Shown here: positions 60,501 to 64,000 of the stretch, in pieces
Numbering within the stretch: position 1 is the stretch's first letter
Layout of the letters: every line of letters begins with the position of its first letter
From: Nisaea sp.
Lineage (GTDB): Bacteria; Pseudomonadota; Alphaproteobacteria; Thalassobaculales; Thalassobaculaceae
Reading direction: 5' to 3'
Length of the DNA: 64,000 nucleotides
Assembly: GCF_017640745.1 (NCBI RefSeq)
Contig: NZ_JAEPQA010000002.1
Location: 124,001-188,000 of the forward strand
Position numbers and translations under genes: made by a program
Notes under the pieces: generated by a model
Seen by the model: the letters and a program-made list of their open reading frames with translations, nothing else
Told to the model about the DNA's origin: nothing
Databases searched by the model: none

Positions 60501-61036
60501 CCGTCGACCAGGGACGCTTCAAGCGCGGCCAGCTCATTCACCGGATGCTACAGGTCCTTCCGGATCTGCCGGCGGAGCGGCGCCGGGAGGCGGGAGCCTC
60601 GTTCCTTGCGCGACCGCTGCACGATCTCGCCCCCGAGGTGGCGGCGCGCTATCTGGACGAAGTCATGGCGGTGCTGGAGCATCCGGACTGGGCCGGGCTC
60701 TTCGCGCCCGCCTCGCGCGCCGAGGTGCCCATCGTCGGACAGGTCGCGACCGGCGACGGCGGGATCACGGTCGTGTCCGGCCAGATCGACCGTCTGCTCG
60801 TCGAGGAGGCGCGGGTGACGGTGGTCGATTTCAAGACCAACCGGCCGCCACCGGAACGTCTGGAGGATGTGCCGGCAGTTTATCTGAAGCAGATGGCCGC
60901 CTACCGGGCGCTTCTTGCCGGCATGTTCGAAGCCCGCGAAGTGCGCTGCCTGCTGCTATGGACGGACGGGCCGTTCCTGACCGAGCTGCCGCCCGACCTG
61001 CTCGACTCATACGCGCCCGGCGCCCCAGCCGCTTAG
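57515..61036 (+). CDS. addA: Double-strand break repair helicase AddA
   Basis: AASAGTGKTKVLTDRVLNLLLAG UvrD-type Walker A, LIDEAQDTNPEQW, nuclease VVDFKTNRPPP. Confidence 0.95.
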   Translation: MAEHDPKAVIQEADRAQRRAADPAASVWVAASAGTGKTKVLTDRVLNLLLAGADPGRILCLTFTKAAAAEMSARISGKLSEWAVTGETVLIKKLEYLLGRQPKQNEIALARQLFARTLDTPGGLKIQTIHAFCQAVLKRFPLEAGLPPHFQVMDDRTAAERLWDARDRVLNMAAADPESVLGQALRLINRRFAEETFDGLVSELLQERARLARFIEAIGGKERIGAALRTHLDLPPEETAETVLRDGLADSALDLVGLRRAVEALVESSKTDMERGAALADFLTADGARRPELFESYCGVFLTGGGEMRKRLATKAAVEFFADIETVLAREGERLIALKERLNAHGLAERTSAVLRISAAVLDGYEAGKRRGALVDFEDLVATVCDLLKRPGVAAWVLFKLDGGLDHILIDEAQDTNPEQWEVVQALTEEFFAGEGAYEEARDAGRSIFAVGDVKQSIFSFQRADPEGFLRMRRHFAERVAAAAGTWASVDLEVSFRSGAAVLGLVDRLFNSRPAGEGVLEVGDDGELLSIRHGVSRGGDASLVEIWPPFLPAESEEEGSWALPLAQRGLDNPASRLAAAIAGRIRSWIERGEILPSKGRPIGPGDIMVLVRRRGGFVHEMVRALKERDIDVAGVDRMVLSDQIAVMDLIALGRFLLLPEDDLTLATVLKSPLIGFDEDELFELAWNRKEKRLWRELRRRAPEKASFARADQLLTSYLARTDTMPPYELFAGILAEGEPSGRRRILERLGIEAADPLDEFLAQALEYERGHVPSLQGFLHWLEASESDIKRDMEGGEGGRVRVMTVHGSKGLQAPIVFMPDTMQVPRGTAKILWSESDDGVPVPLCAPAKAEDAAASADAKEAAERKRNEEYRRLLYVAMTRAEDRLYVAGWATKQRAPEGNWYDLVRAAMGDLAAEVEDSTISAASGSDLPLLRHETAQEREVTPPAEVTSGTDARKPVPGWALSQPAPEPVPPRPLMPSRPSDPEPALRSPLSPVDQGRFKRGQLIHRMLQVLPDLPAERRREAGASFLARPLHDLAPEVAARYLDEVMAVLEHPDWAGLFAPASRAEVPIVGQVATGDGGITVVSGQIDRLLVEEARVTVVDFKTNRPPPERLEDVPAVYLKQMAAYRALLAGMFEAREVRCLLLWTDGPFLTELPPDLLDSYAPGAPAA

Positions 61037-61171
61037 GGGAAGTTCCTTTCCCCCTTGGAAATGCTGGGCCCTGGCCGGTTGTCTTGACGGGGCTGCCGAC
61101 GCTTCCTAGATTCACGGTTCATGCAAGGGTGGGAGCCCGGCATGCGAGACAAGGCAAACGAGGAAGCCCCC

Positions 61172-61492
61172 ATGTCGACGGTTACGGTTACCGACTCTAG
61201 TTTCTCCGACAGCGTTCTGAATTCCGACAAGCCGGTTCTGGTCGATTTCTGGGCCGAATGGTGCGGCCCCTGCAAGGCGATTGCACCGGCGCTCGAGGAA
61301 GTGGCGCAGTCGATGGGCGACCGCGTCACCGTCGCCAAGATCAATATCGACGAGAATCCGCAGACCCCGCAGCAATACGGTGTGCGCGGCATTCCGACCC
61401 TGATTCTGTTCAAGGATGGCCAGGTCGCCGCGACCAAGATGGGCGCGATGCCGAAGGCTCAACTGCAGCAGTGGGTCGACGAAGCACTCTGA
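61172..61492 (+). CDS. trxA: Thioredoxin
   Basis: VLVDFWAEWCGPCKAIAPALEEVA. Confidence 0.97.
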   Translation: MSTVTVTDSSFSDSVLNSDKPVLVDFWAEWCGPCKAIAPALEEVAQSMGDRVTVAKINIDENPQTPQQYGVRGIPTLILFKDGQVAATKMGAMPKAQLQQWVDEAL

Positions 61493-61520
61493 TAGGGTCT
61501 GGATCTACCGGAACCGATAG

Positions 61521-61551
61521 AAACAGGCGCTGATTCGGCGCCTGTTTTTTT
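61521..61551 (+). terminator. Rho-independent terminator after trxA
   Basis: AAACAGGCGC-tgattcg-GCGCCTGTTTTTTT. Confidence 0.9.
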
Positions 61552-62095
61552 ATGTGCTCCGCTTCCTGCCGAATATGGAAAAGCTGCCCACCTGTTTCAC
61601 CGGCGCGTCCTGCTCGACGACGACGATCAGCAGCACGAACTGGTCGACCGACGACCCGTTGGAGCTGTACGGCAGGATGAGCCGGTCATACCGCAGGTTT
61701 CCACTGTCGCCCCCGATCGGGAAGACGCGCTGTGAAAAATGCGCCTGGCCCGATTCGGATATCTCGCGATAGGTCCGGTTCGCCGTCTCGAGATAGTTTC
61801 CTTCGTACAGCTCCTCGAAACTCTTTCCGGTCGGATCGCGGCCCGCACGCCGCGCGATTTCGGTGCCCGCAAGGCGATACCGGAAGACAGGCGCTTCCTG
61901 CTGTCCGCTGCGCTCGATGATCGCCATCCTCGGCATGGAGCGATGGAACTGCAGCGGGTCGAAACTGCTGCGCAACGGAACGTCGTCGCCGCGCCGGTTC
62001 GACTTCCAGTGATCGAACAGCGCGCGGTGTTCCGGATGAGAGAGGTCCGCAGCGTCTGCGATCGTCCCGCCATAGTGTTTATCGTCGTTTGGCAT
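61550..62095 (-). CDS. PAS_5-type single-domain protein
   Basis: HRALFDHWKSNRRGDDVPLRSSFDPLQFHRSMPRMAIIERS...VFRYRLAGTEIARRAGRDPTGKSFEELY. Confidence 0.78.
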   Translation of the reverse strand: MPNDDKHYGGTIADAADLSHPEHRALFDHWKSNRRGDDVPLRSSFDPLQFHRSMPRMAIIERSGQQEAPVFRYRLAGTEIARRAGRDPTGKSFEELYEGNYLETANRTYREISESGQAHFSQRVFPIGGDSGNLRYDRLILPYSSNGSSVDQFVLLIVVVEQDAPVKQVGSFSIFGRKRST

Positions 62096-62109
62096 ATATA
62101 GGCCAGTAA

Positions 62110-62124
62110 AAGCAAAATTTGCTT
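62110..62124. promoter_or_regulatory. Perfect palindrome AAGCAAA-A-TTTGCTT upstream of the PAS gene
   Basis: 15-nt inverted repeat, about 15 nt before the minus-strand ATG, in AT-rich spacer. Confidence 0.35.
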
Positions 62125-62448
62125 GATTGGTTTCCAGAAAAAGCTAGTTGCCAAACGTCGCGCGGCAAGTTGTATTTGATAAAATACATCGTAATATTAA
62201 TAGGTTACGCTTTGTTAAAATTGATTTTGAATCCAAAATACCGTGGAAATAGACCGAGAATCGGTCATTGTCGAATAAGTGGTTAATTTATTGAGGGCTT
62301 TAATTGACGTAACCCTATATTCCGGGATGGATTCTATGGGCTCGAATTATATCTCCCGGTCTCTTCATGCTGCCGGCTGTACGAAGTCTCCGGCTGTCGT
62401 TAAAGATGAGCCGTCGTATCCCGCCATCAACATTTCCTCCGCCGGTCC

Positions 62449-63981
62449 ATGAGCAACAGAACCGATATTCTCGACCGGCCAGACAAGATTGAGGCCTATG
62501 TCGAGCTGTTCTGTACGCTTGCCGGTAAGCAGGGCGGTTGTAGCTGGCAGAAACGTTTTCTCAGAGATGCACCGGCCCGCTTGCTGGCGGTGAGTGCGAG
62601 CGTCGTGCGGACCCTGGTAAACGGGCAAACGGGCTTCCGGGACGCGCTCAATTTTCCGGCTTCATATTATTTCGAGCCGCTGCTCGACGCCGTTCTCAGA
62701 GAGCAATTGCGGCGCGGCGATACGGTTTTCGAGTCCCCGCTCTCCGTGCTCGAGCGCCGAGACGATCCCGGGATAGCGCTCGCTGCAACCACCTCGGCAA
62801 TGCACATTGCGGGTGCGCCGGAGTCCCGGAGCTGGCCGGAATGGGGCTTGCAAGGCGGGCGGCGCCTCCGCCTCGGCTATGTCACCTCCGACCTTCGGAT
62901 GCACCCTGTGGGGTTTTCCGTCCGGAGCATGCTGGTTCATCACGATCGCAGCCGGTTCGAGACCTTCGTCTATGACCGAACGGCGGAGCCGGTCCGTCCG
63001 GTTCAGGGGCCGGTGCGGCTGTCCGTTGACCATTTCCGGGAGGTCGGGGGTCTCCCGCCGGCGGCGCTCGCGGAGCGGATCCGTGCCGACGGGATCGACA
63101 TCCTGGTCGACCTGAGCGGCACGCCGCTGAGCCCGGAAGAGGATGTCTTCCGCCGCGGTCCGGCTCCTGTCCGGGTGGCGATGATCGGATTCCCCGGGGC
63201 GACTGGTGCGGAGACCGTGGATTACACAGTCGCGGACAGGGTCGTGGTACCCGAGGAGGAGCGCCCGGGTTTCTCCGAACACCTGATCCTGATGCCGGGA
63301 AGTTTCCTGCCAGTCGACGACCAGGCGGAGGACGACCCCGCCCCCTCCCGCGCGGAGCTCGGGCTGCCGGAGGACGCTTTCGTCATGGCCGCCTTCAACC
63401 GGCTCAATAAGGTCGACATGGCGACGCTTCGGCTCTGGTTCGAGTGTTTGAGACGGATTCCCCGCGCGCTGCTCTGGGTCGCAACGCAATCGGAGGAGGG
63501 GACGGAGAATCTTCGTCGCTTCGCCGCGCAGGCGGGGCTGTCGCCGGACCGGATCCGTTTCGCGGAGCCCACCGGGATCCGCGATCACCGGGCGCGTATC
63601 GCCGCCGCCGATATCGCCCTCGATCCGCTCGGTTACAATGGCGGTCACACGACGGTGCTGGCGCTCGCGCGCGGCGTTCCGGTCGTGACACGGCCCGGCC
63701 GCTGCTTCGCCTGGCGGATGTCGGCCAGCATCCTGACCGCGGCGGGCTTACCGGAGGGAATCGCCGACAGTCCGGAGGACTATCTCGCCCGCGTTGAGCG
63801 GTTCGCCGCCGATGCTCCCTTTCTCGCTGCCATCCGCGCCCGGCTGCGGCAGCCGGAACCGGGGGGCTTCTTCTCGACGAAAGCCTATGTCGCGGCCCTC
63901 GAGGCTGCATTCCTGCAGATTGCGGAGAATCGGTCCGCCGGTTTGCCCGACCGGGATATCGAGGTCAAAAGTCCGGGTTGA
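62449..63981 (+). CDS. O-linked GlcNAc transferase/SPINDLY-type glycosyltransferase (GT41-like), without recognisable TPRs
   Basis: RLRLGYVTSDLRMHPVGFSVRSMLVHHD, VRVAMIGFPGATGAETVDYTVADRVVVPEE, DIALDPLGYNGGHTTVLALARGVPVVT. Confidence 0.85.
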   Translation: MSNRTDILDRPDKIEAYVELFCTLAGKQGGCSWQKRFLRDAPARLLAVSASVVRTLVNGQTGFRDALNFPASYYFEPLLDAVLREQLRRGDTVFESPLSVLERRDDPGIALAATTSAMHIAGAPESRSWPEWGLQGGRRLRLGYVTSDLRMHPVGFSVRSMLVHHDRSRFETFVYDRTAEPVRPVQGPVRLSVDHFREVGGLPPAALAERIRADGIDILVDLSGTPLSPEEDVFRRGPAPVRVAMIGFPGATGAETVDYTVADRVVVPEEERPGFSEHLILMPGSFLPVDDQAEDDPAPSRAELGLPEDAFVMAAFNRLNKVDMATLRLWFECLRRIPRALLWVATQSEEGTENLRRFAAQAGLSPDRIRFAEPTGIRDHRARIAAADIALDPLGYNGGHTTVLALARGVPVVTRPGRCFAWRMSASILTAAGLPEGIADSPEDYLARVERFAADAPFLAAIRARLRQPEPGGFFSTKAYVAALEAAFLQIAENRSAGLPDRDIEVKSPG

Positions 63982-64000
63982 TCAGGCGCCCTCGTCGAGG

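Noticed and set aside
54517-61036. Considered addB/addA as part of a nuclease-helicase defence system
   Set aside because: Architecture and context (murU upstream, trxA downstream) fit housekeeping AddAB recombination repair.

Overview
This 64 kb GC-rich window looks chromosomal and housekeeping-rich, with gene content and order typical of an alphaproteobacterium, probably Rhodospirillales-like (inference). I saw no rRNA, tRNA, CRISPR array, transposase or prophage. Main blocks: (1) a TacT-like GNAT fragment and clpB; (2) a long minus-strand run lysC-ptsP-rodZ-ispG-hisS-hemA(GluTR)-prfA-prmC-DUF4167; (3) ubiG, DUF1178, and a class III aminotransferase fused in frame to an SDR, followed by a methyltransferase; (4) secA and a lower-GC 2OG-oxygenase/FkbM pair; (5) a PpiC-type isomerase, argJ, GNAT, mutT; (6) ggt, a class III cyclase, and an AmmeMemoRadiSam locus with a Memo-AMMECR1 fusion, a radical SAM enzyme and an AEC transporter; (7) a BzdR/BoxR-type regulator divergent from a flavodoxin and a benzoate-CoA ligase; (8) a queuosine salvage/biosynthesis operon (YhhQ-queA-tgt-queG) with a tandem hairpin element in its leader; (9) an aromatic amino acid decarboxylase; (10) a DivL-like pseudokinase with tsaE-amgK-murU-addB-addA-trxA; (11) PAS-type singletons and a TPR-less OGT/SPINDLY-like glycosyltransferase. 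The best leads for new biology are the queuosine leader RNA candidate, the aminotransferase-SDR fusion, the compact BoxR-flavodoxin-ligase locus, and a pair of related small ORFs. All product calls come from motif recognition by eye; no database searches were run.
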